A stretch of DNA of 64,000 nucleotides from Rhizoclosmatium globosum (GCA_002104985.1 MCGO01000006.1:744001-808000); one strand, 5' to 3'. Positions 10,551 to 23,639 are shown, numbered from the stretch's first letter. Notes: generated from the sequence alone by a model not told the origin. Translations and numbers: made by a program.

Positions 10551-13380
10551 ATGCCGCCAGCCACATTCGATCCAATCCAACAAACCGCCGCCCTCGTCCT
10601 TCGCACCAACCAAATCCTCGTCTCAAACGCAACAACATCGCACATCTTCCACGCACCCGCAAACCACCTCGTCTTCTCTCACGGCGACCCAACCCTCCTC
10701 TCAATCTCACCGGACACCGTCACGCGAATCAATACCTCAACTCTATCCACATCACCACAAATTTCGCGTCGGTACGAGTTGGCGCTGTGGTTCCAAAGAG
10801 CGGCGCTGTGCTTCTTGGGTGTGAGGATGGGTGTGTCGTGTCGGCGAATGTGGGTGCGACGGGGATGAAAGCTGCGGCGTATACTATCGCGCCGGTTTAT
10901 AAAGGAAATGTTAGTTGTTTGGCTGTTGAAAATGGGGTGGTTGCGATTGGGTATGGTGGGAGTGGTGGTGGGGTTGTGTTGTGGAGTTTGAAGGAACGGG
11001 TTGTGGTTGCTGTGATACCGACGTTGACTGGAGTTAGGAAAATCGCGTGGGATTCGGACTTGTTGTTGGTGCTTTGTGGGGACTCGGGTGTTGTGAATGT
11101 GTATTCCACGGGACGACTGTTCAAGAAGGATTTGAAGCATGCTGCGAAGGAGCTGTTTAAAACTATCAAGCATTCAATCAAGAAGGACAGTGAGAAGGAA
11201 CATGAGTTTCCTGAACTCTCGTTGGATTATTCTGTTCATCTACCCCATCAGAAGTGGCCACTGACGAAGTTGCACATATTCGGGACTTTTGCATCGTATC
11301 ACCATCATCAAATGACTCAATATCAATATTACTTGCATGGACCACGACTACAACTTCCCATGTGACTCTTCTCACTGTTCATCCTCCTGCTCCCAAATCA
11401 CAATCCACCTCGGCTCAAATTACATACTCTTCAAGTCTTCCACCACTTCCGGATCCAAATATCGATGCCGTTGCACCATTTTCGCCTCATTTATACGTAG
11501 CGTCGTCGATAACAGCTTCGTTGACACCTTTCATCATTACTGAATCCAATACACTCGTGTTGGCCGATGAAGCCAATACCCCACCTGTCCTTCTATTCCA
11601 CGTATTACCACGCTGTACGGAATCATTGAACGTCGACGGGTAAATCTGAACGTCTTTGAATCAGCGCGATATTAACCACATAACAGATCAATTGTAACTG
11701 TGACGACTCTTCATCCGCAAGACTCAACACTCCGTATTTGGTCTCTCGGAAATTCGACAATCACGTCACTCGATGCCACAATCTCGACAAAACATTTGCT
11801 CCACCTTGATTCAACAGCTCACATCGAATCACATTCGGAACATATCGGCGTTGCGTGTGGTGCTGTTATTGTACTTTTTGGAATTGAAGAAGAGGAAGGT
11901 TCCTTCGAACTTGGCGAAGACGAAGCTGGAGTATGGACGAGTTGGATCGTGTCGTCGACGAACTTCTGGGAACACGCGTTGCCGACGAAGAGGAAGAAGA
12001 AGAAGTAGCCGTTGAAGAAGAGCCACAAGTCGTCAAACAAATCTCGACTTTGCAGTTACACGACTTGGAAGCAGATACCCCGCAAGAAACCATTCCACCA
12101 CCACTACCACCACGTCAAGACCCACCTCTCAAAGAAGAGCAAGAACGCTTCGTCAAAAACGACTCCTGTATGGTTTCATTCCCCCCATTCCCAGAAACAC
12201 CCACCCAACAAAACGGATGGACACCTCTCCTCCAAATCATGGCTTCTGGCGTAGTCGAAACCTTCACATACTCTCCACACACCCACCTCCTCGCCTTCAG
12301 CACGACATACGGCGACCTCACCCTCCTCAACACAAAATCCGGGCACGTCATCTTCACCGAACCCGTAAAAGAAGACCGTCCCGTGAAACTCTGTTTCGAA
12401 ACACGTTTCTGGGTGGAAGCGGGTCTGCACCCAGTCCTGTCTTGATTGTTGCAACGCAGAGTGGAGGGTTATCCCTATTTGCAACTACACCTCGACCGAG
12501 GAAGGTTGTTGTTCAAGTTGGGAACGGGATGTATCCTTGTTACGTAGGTTTACTGAATCAAGATGGGGATGTAGTTGAAGGACGGACGCGGAAGATGGAT
12601 TCAGAGCATTACCTTGTCTTCGTGCATGGGTCCGTGTGTGGAGTGTACATGCTTTCTCCGACGAGAGCGCCACGGGTTCTTGTGAAACGGAAGTGGACGG
12701 ATGGAGTGATGTTGTGGAGAGTGCTGGTGCGTGGTTTGGGAAGTTGTTTGGGAAGCCGAGTACGGAGAGTTTGAAAGGTGGAGGTGAGGTTCGGGTGAGA
12801 GGTGCAGGGGTTGTAAGGAATTTAAGTGGGGAACCTTGTTTGGTTGTTGTTCCTGACACTGGGTGTGTGAAAGTGTTGCGGTTGCCTGGATTGGATGTAC
12901 TTGAATCTCCGGTTGGAAGTGTTGGAGGGATTGAGGCTGTTCAAGTATTGACGGATGGGAATATTTATTGCAGTGGGTCTGTAGGACGAGGATGGGATTT
13001 GGGTGGTCGAGTCTGCGGAAAGGTTGTAGGAGGTGTTGGCGTTTACGACTTTGGGAAAGAAAGACGATGGTGGAAGGAAGTAGGTGGCGATAAGCGGGAC
13101 AAAGAATTGGAAGCTTTGTTCGTTGGATCACCGTCTAAAGATGCACGAGAAGAGTTGCTGGAAGGCTCGACGGTTTCTCCTTCGAGTGGATCTTCGTCTG
13201 CTGTGGACCCGAAAACTGCCAATGTATTCTCCGAAACCAGAAACAAGCTGAATGAACGGGAGAGATGTTGAGTAATTTAGAGCAAAAGTTTGGGGACCTC
13301 AGCAAAGGATCGGGAGATTTGTTGAAGACCATAAAGGAATATAATGAGCGACAGGAGAAAAAGAAGTGGTATGAGTTATG
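10551..13380 (+). CDS. Tomosyn/Sro7 (Lgl) family protein with C-terminal R-SNARE-like coil
   Basis: A large beta-propeller protein of about 900 residues, probably an exocytosis regulator that binds plasma-membrane SNAREs. The start MPPATFDPIQQTAALVLRTN follows a pyrimidine-rich leader. Propeller-type strands recur (VVLWSLKERVVVAVIP, STLRIWSLGNSTITSLDA, LLAFSTTYGDLTLLNTKSGH). An intron at 11640-11686 joins NVDG to SIVTVTTLHP in frame. An acidic loop (EEEEEEVAVEEEPQ) and a Pro-rich stretch lie mid-protein. The end (13234-13380) reads NKLNERGEMLSNLEQKFGDL and finishes KKKWYEL, close to the tomosyn SNARE tail. Frame breaks of 1 nt occur near 10780, 11250, 11930, 12420, 12720 and 13266; the last is a missing G in a G-run inside the SNARE motif. 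Confidence 0.8.
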
Positions 13381-13530
13381 ATAAACAGTAAATAATGATT
13401 AATTATGCTGAATGCTATTTATTCTACATATGAAATAGTATGCTAGTGATGCCAAAAGGGTATAAACGTGTGTTGCTCATGATGCTTGTGTATGTGTACA
13501 TGTCTCAATGCTTGATGTTGGCCATGTCCT

Positions 13531-14411
13531 TTAGTCCGTTTCTAAACGCATGTTGGCAACACCACCAATACCGAATCCTGGTAATGTGCGTACAATACGG
13601 CCCATCGATGTCTTCCAGTAGTTCTTGCGGATCAAGCTAAAGTGCTCCTTCATTGAGAGACCAGGGAAGTTGTACATGTCAAGCGCGTACAAATGAATCT
13701 TAGTCGAAAGCAGTTGAACAGCACATGGTGCTCCAATCTGAGCCGTCACATCAGCTGTTGCTTGGAGAGGCCGGCTTGTTGTAGGTATGGCGAGATAATT
13801 GGTGGAGCGAGGAAAGCAGTAGCGACAGTCATGGAATCGCGGATGGCAAAGAGACCAAGAGTGAGCTTTGGTAATGGCTTTGGAGCCACGGTTGCGTACC
13901 ACCGTGTGAAGAGAGAGTCCTTCCATCCATTCAAAGCAACATTCACGCCTGATGAAATGAGAAACTTCGGAATGTTGGTCGGATGTCAGAGTGGACACAG
14001 ATGGTTCCACTGAGTTTGCCTGTATCGCGTAGATAAGATTCATGTTCTACTGTTGACAAATACACAAATCAACTCACCACAGCGTAAGTTCCGCCAAAGA
14101 TGCAAAAAACGGGGAAGAAGTATGGCTGGCGAATGAATTGGTGTGGTCTCGATAGAAGGAGTGTGGTCATGCTCTTGAGGCCCTGGTTGAATGACTCTTT
14201 ACCAGATGCGTTTGTAACGATAGCTTTATCAATGATCGCAACAGCTAAGGATAAGATATTAGACTTTGATCTATGATAAGATTTGATTGCGCATACCTGG
14301 AGAGACAAGGAGCGAGGCAGCGAATCCAGCAACAAAGTCAACAGACAAGGCTGTTCCGACTTGTTTGATTTTGTTGAGCTGAAGTTCTTGGGCGAACGGA
14401 ATGTTAGCCAT
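13531..14411 (-). CDS. Unrecognised fungal membrane-protein family, copy C
   Basis: Third paralogue. The start MANIPFAQELQLNKIKQVGT is followed by ALSVDFVAGFAASLLVSPG, an intron, VAIIDKAIVTNASGKESFNQ, a second intron, then GLFAIRDSMTVATAFLAPP, the QLLSTKIHLYALDMYNFPG block and IVRTLPGFGIGGVANMR. Both introns sit where they do in the intact copy B. A 1-nt break in exon 3 near 13760 moves the frame just after the QQAGLSK motif, and another falls near 13970. Copy C is closer to copy B than to copy A. It is followed on its upstream side by FAD monooxygenase remnants, as copy A also has one nearby. Confidence 0.75.
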
Positions 14412-14519
14412 AGTTGTTTGCATTGAGGCGTTTTAGTGGGTTGTTTCAGATGGCGGGTTCTCCTTGCCCCTTTTTAACTTTCTTAATTTGGTGGCGGCTA
14501 ATGAAAGCCACCAAGTCGG

Positions 14520-14700
14520 AAAATAAGGGCACGGGCCACCCTGGAACTGAAAAGTGCAGGCAAGTTTGTCACCTGCTTTGTCAACGTCATCTTCGGTCAT
14601 GTTGTTGCGAACGAAGTTGGTTAACCATTTCTAATGGAGCGATTCCTCGTTCGTCAGCGGCTTTCTATGCAATAGGCGTATGAATAATCAATGAATTCTT
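14520..14700 (-). pseudogene. Possible inverted FAD monooxygenase fragment
   Basis: On the minus strand this stretch reads KAADERGIAPLEM and, after frame changes, NMTEDDVDKAGDKLACTFQF. These resemble the segment KAAHDAGIPTLVE ... TADDVTVQFEDG of the monooxygenase at 43.8 kb, the part that should lie directly before the plus-strand fragment starting near 14753. If real, an inversion has split the remnant. Similarity is short and needs an alignment. Confidence 0.35.
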
Positions 14701-14752
14701 TCTTTCTTTCTTTTTACTTCATCAAATAAATCAAGTAAACCAAATTAAGACG

Positions 14753-15411
14753 GATCGAACTATCGTGTCCGATTTTGTTGTTGGTGCTGACGGCATTCAC
14801 TCAGTCACCCGTTGCTTGCTGTTTCCAGATGCTCCTCAGCCAGGAGTTATTGGAACTGGATACGTTGGAGTTTTTTGATATTGGCACACATCCAAATCGC
14901 ACTGAAGTTGGATTCGACCACCCTCCTGGAATCTACAGCGATCCCTTGAATTCACGACTGATTTTCACGTCATATTGCTGACAGGACGAAAGAGAAATAA
15001 GCTCGTAGAAGGGGAGAAGAATGGCGCCATACACCGATTTACTGATAGAGTCTGTGTTGCTTGCCAATGAAATGTCTTCTTGTGAATTCCTTCAAGTTTT
15101 ATCAACTGTGTTGACCATACCAAGCGATTCATTCCAGTCAATTTGTACGATCGCGGATATCGACAGTTGTTTCCACAAAAGCCGGGTGATTCTTGTTGGA
15201 GACGTAGCCCATGCTACTGTGCCAGCTGCGGGACAAGGCGTAAATCAAGCCTTTGAAGGTGCTGGAGTTCTTATGAAGGCGTCGACCAGTTTGAAATGAA
15301 ATTCGGGCGATTTATGATGAAGCTTGTGTTCAATGTTTTGAACTATTTAACTTAAACGACGAGATATGCTATCCATGTAAAGAAAGCCGTTCCCAATATC
15401 AAATTGATTAA
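14753..15411 (+). pseudogene. Degraded FAD monooxygenase fragment
   Basis: Broken open frames on the plus strand carry the second half of the family: VVGADGIHSVTRCLLFPDA (the DG motif), then GIYSDPLNSRLI, a gap, VILVGDVAHATVPAAGQGVN (the GD motif for FAD binding), and a C-terminal remnant ending near VPNIKLI at 15411. Several stops and indels, the absence of the Rossmann N-terminus and the loss of conserved residues between blocks mark it as a pseudogene. The paralogue at 43436-44730 is the best guide to the original order. Confidence 0.75.
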
Positions 15412-15465
15412 GAGAGTGATTCTTGTTGTCAAATTCGAAATGCCAATATCAATCACGTGAATTGC

Positions 15466-15693
15466 TTGTGAATGCCAAAAATAAATAAGCTATAACACTG
15501 GTAATCAGGCAATAATCACATCCAGCTGGTATGCTTATCATGATTACAACCATGGATGATGAGATATTTAGCCGCAATATCAAAGATTTTCAATAAAGAG
15601 TTATGTACATCAAGTTGATTTGAAATTAATTCGAAATTAATTCCAAATACGGATTGCGAATTCCAAAAATAAATATGGTATAAGAATGGCAAG
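15466..15693. repeat. Imperfect direct repeat with TATA-like core
   Basis: Segments at about 15466-15506 and 15651-15693 share CCAAAAATAAATA followed by a TATA-like string and GG. The second copy is 30 to 50 bp upstream of the metallo-beta-lactamase-fold gene and may be its core promoter; the first follows the monooxygenase remnant. Confidence 0.5.
15555..15623 (+). pseudogene. Second C-terminal monooxygenase remnant
   Basis: In one frame with a single stop this reads DDEIFSRNIKDFQ, stop, RVMYIKLI, stop. It matches the family C-terminus (DDEVYYHDF ... VPDIKLI) and lies about 190 bp after the C-terminus of the preceding remnant, suggesting an ancient tandem partial duplication. Confidence 0.45.
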
Positions 15694-15719
15694 AAGGAGT
15701 AACCTGACCCTATCACAAA

Positions 15720-16555
15720 ATGTCCTCAAAAATCGAAGAAATCGCACCTGGATGCTTCCGCCTTGGAGTGGTGAGTACGAGTGCCTTGTCCTGATCAAGT
15801 CAACTTAAACGTCCCTATTAAGCCATTCCTCCTAAACGGAGTTATCCCCCTCGGAAACCACATGAACTTTATCAAGCTACAAAGCGGCCGATTTATTGCT
15901 CTCTCCACCGTGGCCTTGGATGAATCCACACTCAAACAAGTGAACGAACTGACCCACAACGGAACGCTCCTCGACGCCGTCATTGCCACCAACCCATTCC
16001 ACACCCTTGCCTTCACCCAATTTCACAAAGCATTCCCACATGCCCAATACTACGGAACCCCCCGCCACATCCGCAACCTCCCCGCAATTCCATGGACTGG
16101 CTCAGTCGCCGACGAATCCGTGCGCAAGCTCTGGTCTCCTGAAATTGAAATGCGAATCCCAGATGGCTGCGAGTTTGACGCCCCCGTGCCAGAAAACCTG
16201 AACCACTTTGCCGGAATCATTGCGCTCCACGTTGCATCCAAGACTCTCATCAGCGACGACGCGTTCAACGTGACAGTACATCCAAGTTTCTTCAAGAGTC
16301 TGTTTGGCGCGAAACACGGACACGTGACTTTTTCATGACGCTGCATTCGCAGGGAATTGATCAGAGGCCTGAAGCACCAAAGGAGTTTTACGTGTGGATG
16401 GAGGCTTTGCTGCGGGATTGGGACTTTGATAATATGGCAACTGCGCATAGTGGTGTGTTGATTGGGGGAGCCAAGAATGGGGTTAGGAGTTGTTGCAACG
16501 GGAGAAGGGGCAGTTGAGTAAGGATGCTGTTGCAAGAGGAGGTGTCGCATTTTAA
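15720..16555 (+). CDS. Metallo-beta-lactamase-fold-like protein
   Basis: The ATG at 15720 gives MSSKIEEIAPGCFRLGV; a 52-nt intron (15771-15822) joins this to PFLLNGVIPLGNHMNFIKL. The body carries VIATNPFHTLAFTQFHKAFP and QYYGTPRHIRNLPAIPW, typical of a eukaryotic/bacterial subgroup of the metallo-hydrolase superfamily in which the classic HxHxDH motif is degenerate. A 1-nt break near 16335 shifts the frame before HDAAF-type sequence; the last part (PEAPKEFYVWMEALLRDWDF, then TAHSGVLIGG) runs to the stop at 16555. The role is unknown, and the lack of a full zinc site argues against calling it a lactamase-type hydrolase outright. Confidence 0.72.
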
Positions 16556-16603
16556 TTTTCATTGAGAGATTTGAAAACAAATAATAAAACATGCATTTAA
16601 GAA

Positions 16604-17896
16604 TTAAGATGAAGGACAGTTGAATATGGCGTCTGGAAAGCATGCTTGTAATTGTTCAACAAGCCATTCACGAAATTCGAATACAGACGTTTTTGGAATT
16701 ATGTACGAACATAAACCTGACAATTCTACATGGCCATGTAATGGTGTTGGATCAATAACTCCATCTTCCTCTAGAAATGCCTTGACACCAGTTTGAATAG
16801 CGAGTCTCTCGTCGATTGTAAGAGTCGCTGCGGAGGGCATGATTTCAAAGAGTATTCTGAAGAGACCAGAGGTAAGTAGGGCAAACAGAGATAGTGTACT
16901 CACGTTTCGTGATTATTTTCCATGTCTTTGAGCTGGTTTGAAGTACGTTGCCGTTTTTGATGACTTGGCGTGATAAATTCATAACCTTCAGAGTCACCTG
17001 TCATATGACATCTCTTTTGGATGATAGAGGCCATTTGATTGAATGGTAGTTCTTCCATGCATACTTCTTGCTCATACTCCATTTTTGCGTTATCAATAAA
17101 GCTTGATGCCAAAGGTTCAGCATTCTCATTTGGATTTATAACAACTGCCGAGGTTTTGTAAACTTCAGAACAAGGCTTATCTCCAAGTTGGATGGGGCTC
17201 ATTGCAGATGCAGAGTCAGATCTTGCTGTTGGATCAGTGTTTGATCCGTTTTGATTTAGAGTTCCAAGACAGCGTTTTGCGTGTTTAAGCATACTTCTAC
17301 TACTTTGTCCACAGTATCGACCACAAGGACACCAAAAACCACTGTCGCGACGAAGTATGACTGAAATGTAGCAGTGAGAAATTATTTAACATGTGTTTCA
17401 AACCTGTTGGACTTGGCTGGTTTTTAAAGTATGCGTTAACCATTTTGCTGTGGCGAGTCCACTTGTGGTGTGAAAGTTGATTTGATGAATTGGACTGATA
17501 TGTACAGCCTTCAACAGTGCAAATCCAGGCTTTTGTCTCATTTGTGTTTGCAGATTCTGCTGGAGATAGAGAATGGCTTGGGAGGTCAGAGGATTTGACA
17601 ATGTTCAAGTTGAGATTGAGATTGAGATCAGAGGTTTGGGGAACGGCATTTGGCTTGACGAGGAGACAATCAAGCTTCTGTTCTTCAGTTTCCAGTTCTG
17701 TCTCCAAGACTTTCAGGCTTTCTTTTGTTTCGTGGATTCGTAGTTTAAGGTAGCTGATTCTTTCTTTGATTCTTGTTTGAGACAATGGACTTTGCTTATG
17801 AAGTTGTTCTATGGTGAGAGGGACAGTGTTGGATGTGATCCGCAACAGTGAGTCTGTTGCGCTGATAGAGGTGGTGGGGTCACTAGTTTTGGACAT
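16604..17896 (-). CDS. Coiled-coil zinc-finger protein with C-terminal small domain
   Basis: The start MSKTSDPTTSISATDSLLRI leads into a charged coiled coil (IKERISYLKLRIHETKESLK), then a C2H2 finger (ICTVEGCTYQSNSSNQLSHH, with a second His in KWTRH). A GT-AG intron near 17352-17409 joins SPTV to ILRRDSGFWCPCGRYCGQSS and LKHAKRC, a second C2HC-like finger. A 47-nt intron at 16857-16903 then joins ENNHET to ILFEIMPSAATLTIDERLA. The last exon (16856-16604) encodes about 80 residues ending in a YIIP ... FREWLVEQLQACFPDA motif, also found as the last exon of the gene at 19172. Probably a nuclear DNA- or RNA-binding protein; targets unknown. No frame break is needed in the two splice junctions checked. 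Confidence 0.65.
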
Positions 17897-17939
17897 TGAA
17901 TCAAATCTTTGACAATGAAGAGAAAGAAACAAGGGATTT

Positions 17940-18784
17940 ACTGAAGATTTCTCACCCTAGCCCACTCCCCAACCATACCTCCTAAGTGCTGATGTTGGAG
18001 CCCAACTTGTGATTGGGGAAGTATGGCATGAGGGTTGGTGTGTTGGGTTGTTGGTTCCAGTGGAGATTGGAAAACAGGAATATTTTGTGCTTGGCCTTGT
18101 AAGTTAAGTTCAAATCCCTGATATTGTGTAGAAGGCACAAGTTGCAGGTAAAGAACTGGTTGTGATTGAGGCTGGCAACAGAAAATGCACTCAACAAATT
18201 TTACATGCACTTGTGGGTTAATTAATTGAAGACTTACATCTGCCTGCACTGAATGTGATTGGTTTTTGTCAGGAGTCTGTTGTGGCTGTGTTGGTTGCTG
18301 TGAATGACCACATTACAAAGTAATAATTGAATTAAAGCTTACGTTAGGAGGTGTTGGTTGCCCTGGTTGTGCTGTCTGACCAACTGCATTAGCTTGTTCA
18401 ACAATCACTAGGTCAGGCTCAATATAATTATGGTGTGTCTGTCTATGCTGTTTGCAACAGTACTTTTTCAACCTTCCTTGGGGATCTTTGTCTGTTATCA
18501 TATTGATTTGCACTGGGAGATGGCCAATCCTCGCCAAAATCTGGGCTTCATAAGATTCTAGTTTCCTCATATAGTTTTGTTTCCAAGTTTCTCTCTCTTG
18601 AAAAGGTATGCAGGCCTTTGAGTAGTATCCAGGGCACTATCATTGATGTCAAGCCATCCATCCACTAACACACAACTACTCACATGGCGTATGATAAACC
18701 GATGGCTATCACCCCCCTCTAGAACTTCAAAGCCAACAGTTTCTCCTGGGCATTCACCAACCACTTGTCAAAGCCAGTAGCCAT
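17940..18784 (-). CDS. Gln/Pro-rich protein of unknown function
   Basis: A likely start at 18784 gives MATGFDKWLVNAQEKLLALK. After one frame change, the sequence EGGDSHRFIIRH joins across an intron (about 18637-18686) to CPGYYSKACIPFQERETWKQ in frame. The next part is charged and Cys/His-containing (GRLKKYCCKQHRQTHHN), then a Gln/Pro-rich tail (TAQPGQPTPPN, QQPTQPQQTPDKN) with two more introns. The mean composition suggests a disordered regulatory protein. I do not recognise a family. It lies between two genes that share a C-terminal exon, and its own N-terminus (GFDKWLV) faintly resembles the GFDNWF/FREWLV motif of that exon. Confidence 0.45.
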
Positions 18785-19171
18785 GTGTTCCTGAGAACAA
18801 TTTTCTATTAAAGATTTACAAGTGTCCAGCCATCAACCTTGAAGATGCAGTCTTTTCACATTGATACCAACAGCAGTGTCATTGATTCTGTTGATGTCTT
18901 GAAGGAGTTCACGTTGTCTGCAAGCTGTACATACTTGTCCTTGATGGCCTACCTGCAATCACCTGTCGACATGTTGTTGTTGATATACCATGTTGTCAAT
19001 ATGTTGCTGTCAATAGTGTGATTTTGATGCTGTGATGTCTTTTGTGATAGCCTGACATCAACAGCATGTCATAGATATTGTATTGAAAGTGAACTGAGCT
19101 TATCCTTTCTGCGTCAAGCAAGGAATCAAAACGGCATACAGCTTCAAACAACTCATGCTTTTATTTACACA
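18785..19171. other. Intergenic region
   Basis: Contains many variants of TGTTGATG/TGACATCAACAG in both orientations between 18880 and 19075, giving a loose inverted-repeat texture. No gene, transposase frame or RNA was recognised. Confidence 0.4.
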
Positions 19172-19671
19172 TCATAGAAACTTTGTAATTTGTGCTTTAG
19201 GAAACTCTTTTGTAAGATATTCATAAAACCAGTTGTCAAACCCTTCCACTGCATCGTATGGAATCACGTACGCCGTCTGTCCCTTCTTCCCCGTAGAATA
19301 ACTAAACGAGTCTTTGAAGCCAGCTTCGTTCAAATAAGTTCTGACGGCTTTTTGAATTTTTAAATGAGACGTAAGAGGCAGGTCTTTCCATGAAGGCATC
19401 GTTTCGTCGAGATAACTGGTTCGAGTTAGGATCCAAAGCATTATTACATAAGAACTTTGAGAAAGAAGTCTTACTGTTCGTGATCAAGTGTTGGTTGCAT
19501 TGGCATTCTGATGTTACCCTGATTGTCTGCAACAGATTCGACCGCCTTCTTCGCACCTGCCCGCGTCTTTGTCGTAGTTGTGCTTACACTGGTGGTAGAA
19601 GCCTTTACGACGCCCTTGGTCTTGACGGCCAGCGGCTTTGTGACCTTGGGGTGCTCTGTTTTTGGAGGCAT
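19172..19671 (-). CDS. Small basic protein with the shared C-terminal domain
   Basis: The start MPPKTEHPKVTKPLAVKTKG begins a Lys/Thr-rich, probably disordered and nuclear N-terminus (TTSVSTTTTKTRAGAKKAVE). Exon 1 (19671-19475) and exon 2 (19415-19172), separated by a 59-nt GT-AG intron, total 441 nt (146 residues plus stop) with no frame break. Exon 2 starts in phase 2 with YLDETMPSWKDLPLTSHLKI and contains AYVIPYDAVEGFDNWFYEYL then TKEFPKAQ. This resembles the last exon of the zinc-finger gene at 16604 in sequence, length (244 against 253 nt) and intron phase. Function unknown. Confidence 0.7.
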
Positions 19672-19817
19672 TTTTGAATGCTCACATCCACTTTGAATCT
19701 GACTTAACATTTAATGAATAATAGTAACAAAGGAATATGATTTAATTTTATTGGCCTTCAACTCCAGCCAGAGAGAATATAAAACAAATTAGAATGGAAA
19801 GAGTGGGCGATCTTATC

Positions 19818-22228
<2,411 letters not shown>

Positions 22229-22728
22229 ATGTCTCTGTTGAAGAACTCAACCGAATTCAAAGTCAAAGTCTCATCAACGCTCAACAAAGACTCGAAATCA
22301 TTCGGAAAGCAATATCTCACTGATGGAAGCGATGAGACTTGCTGGAACAGTGACCAGGTCCGTCTTCTCAACATCTATCAAGTCAACTGTAGCTAATCAG
22401 AGCTTTAAAGGGCACATCCCAGTGGATTATCATTGAACTTCCACAACCATCGTCAATATCGCATCTGCATTTAATGTTCCAGGGCGGGTTCACATCATCG
22501 GAAGTCCAGGTGTTTGCAGCTCCCACAGGAACCTTACCATCATCAAGTTCGGAGTGGATCGATGTTGGATCGGTATATCCCGAAGACTCAAACAAGGAAC
22601 AGGCACTGGCTTTGGGAGAAGCTGGAGTTGGTATCAAGGCGCAGAGTGTGAAGATTGTCTTTAGCAAACCAGGGGATACATATGGACGAATTGTTTTGTA
22701 CAAGGTTGATTTGGTGGGAACGGTGTGA
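22229..22728 (+). CDS. NR2C2AP-like F5/8-type (galactose-binding-like) domain protein
   Basis: Exons 22229-22357 and 22411-22728 with a 53-nt GT-AG intron give exactly 148 residues without a break. The sequence follows human NR2C2-associated protein (TRA16) over nearly its full length: FGKQYLTDGSDETCWNSDQG, SQWIIIELPQPSSISHLHLM, FQGGFTSSEV and a C-terminal GRIVLYKVDLVG. The fold is a discoidin/F5-8C beta-sandwich. The human protein binds a nuclear receptor; that partner does not exist in fungi, so the ancestral role must be different and is unknown. One of the few fully intact gene models in the window. Confidence 0.88.
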
Positions 22729-22912
22729 TTTTGGGTGGTCAGGTTGGAGGGGGCTGAACGACAGGTCCACTTAACAGCGATTAGTTGGATGAATAATCAA
22801 CATAAGTACATCTATTTAAATAAAGTGTTTGATAACGCGATATCATATTGGTTGAATTGGGATCACAACAGAGGTGGCGTCACAAAATCATCCTCCAAAC
22901 TGCTTCACCAAA

Positions 22913-23639
22913 ATGACGTTCCTCGACGGAAACATCAAGCTGGTCCGTACTTGCTCATCACAACTTCCCGTAAACTAACTGATAAACTAGATCGTCCATA
23001 TTGTCGGTCTTGTGGCTATCATCATCCAACAGTCCTTCCTTTATGACTTTGAAACTCTTCCGTTCGCCGAACACTTTGTCTCAGCTTACACCATCACCCA
23101 ACTCTTCATCTTTGGTTTCACATTCCAAATCCGAAGTCTGATCCCGAAAGCTGGGGCGAAGGAGAAGCCCCTCGTGTATGCAGTGTAAGTTGTTAACTTG
23201 TTCAATGCCCTCAAACAAATCCTAATAACCTTCTCCCTTAACACAGTCATAAAACACGTGTCGAGACAAACATTGAAGATTACGATCAAAAAGAGTCAGA
23301 CGACCTCCTCTCAGCCGCCAGAATTTACTTTGTCGTTGCAACTCTCGCTCACTTTCAGTTCAAGTTCCTCTCGGATTTTCTATGCTTGTTCTGGGGATTT
23401 TGCGATGTACCACGATTGCTACGCACCCGCTGTTTAGAATTTATATCCTTGGTGCTGAGGCGACTGGGGACTTGGAGAGACCTTGGGCTCCTGATGAGTA
23501 TTTGTTGAAGGGAGATGCTGCGACCGTGAAGAAGGTCGAGGAGAAGGAGGAAAAGGAGACTGTTGCTATTGAGAAGGAAGTGGAGAAGGAGGAGGCTGGT
23601 ACGAAGAAGACAAGAGCACGAAAAGGAAAGAAGGAGTAG
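22913..23639 (+). CDS. PHO88: Pho88/SND3 family ER membrane protein
   Basis: ER membrane protein that, in yeast, takes part in SRP-independent (SND) targeting and was first found through phosphate uptake. The start MTFLDGNIKL joins across a short intron to IVHIVGLVAIIIQQSFLYDF, a membrane helix; a second intron joins PLVYAV to HKTRVETNIEDYDQKESDDL, equivalent to the yeast DYDLKEID block. A further hydrophobic region and YILGAEATGDLERPWAPDEY match the yeast GKPATGDLKRP motif. The C-terminus is a Lys/Glu-rich tail. A single break near 23366 (a C missing from a C-run) separates AHFQFKF from PLGFSMLVLGILRC. Confidence 0.85.

Noticed and set aside
17940..19100. A KDZ or other DNA transposon, because of Cys/His-containing coding sequence beside loose inverted repeats
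   Set aside because: No transposase core, catalytic triad or clear terminal inverted repeat was found; the coding part splices cleanly as a Gln/Pro-rich host-like gene.
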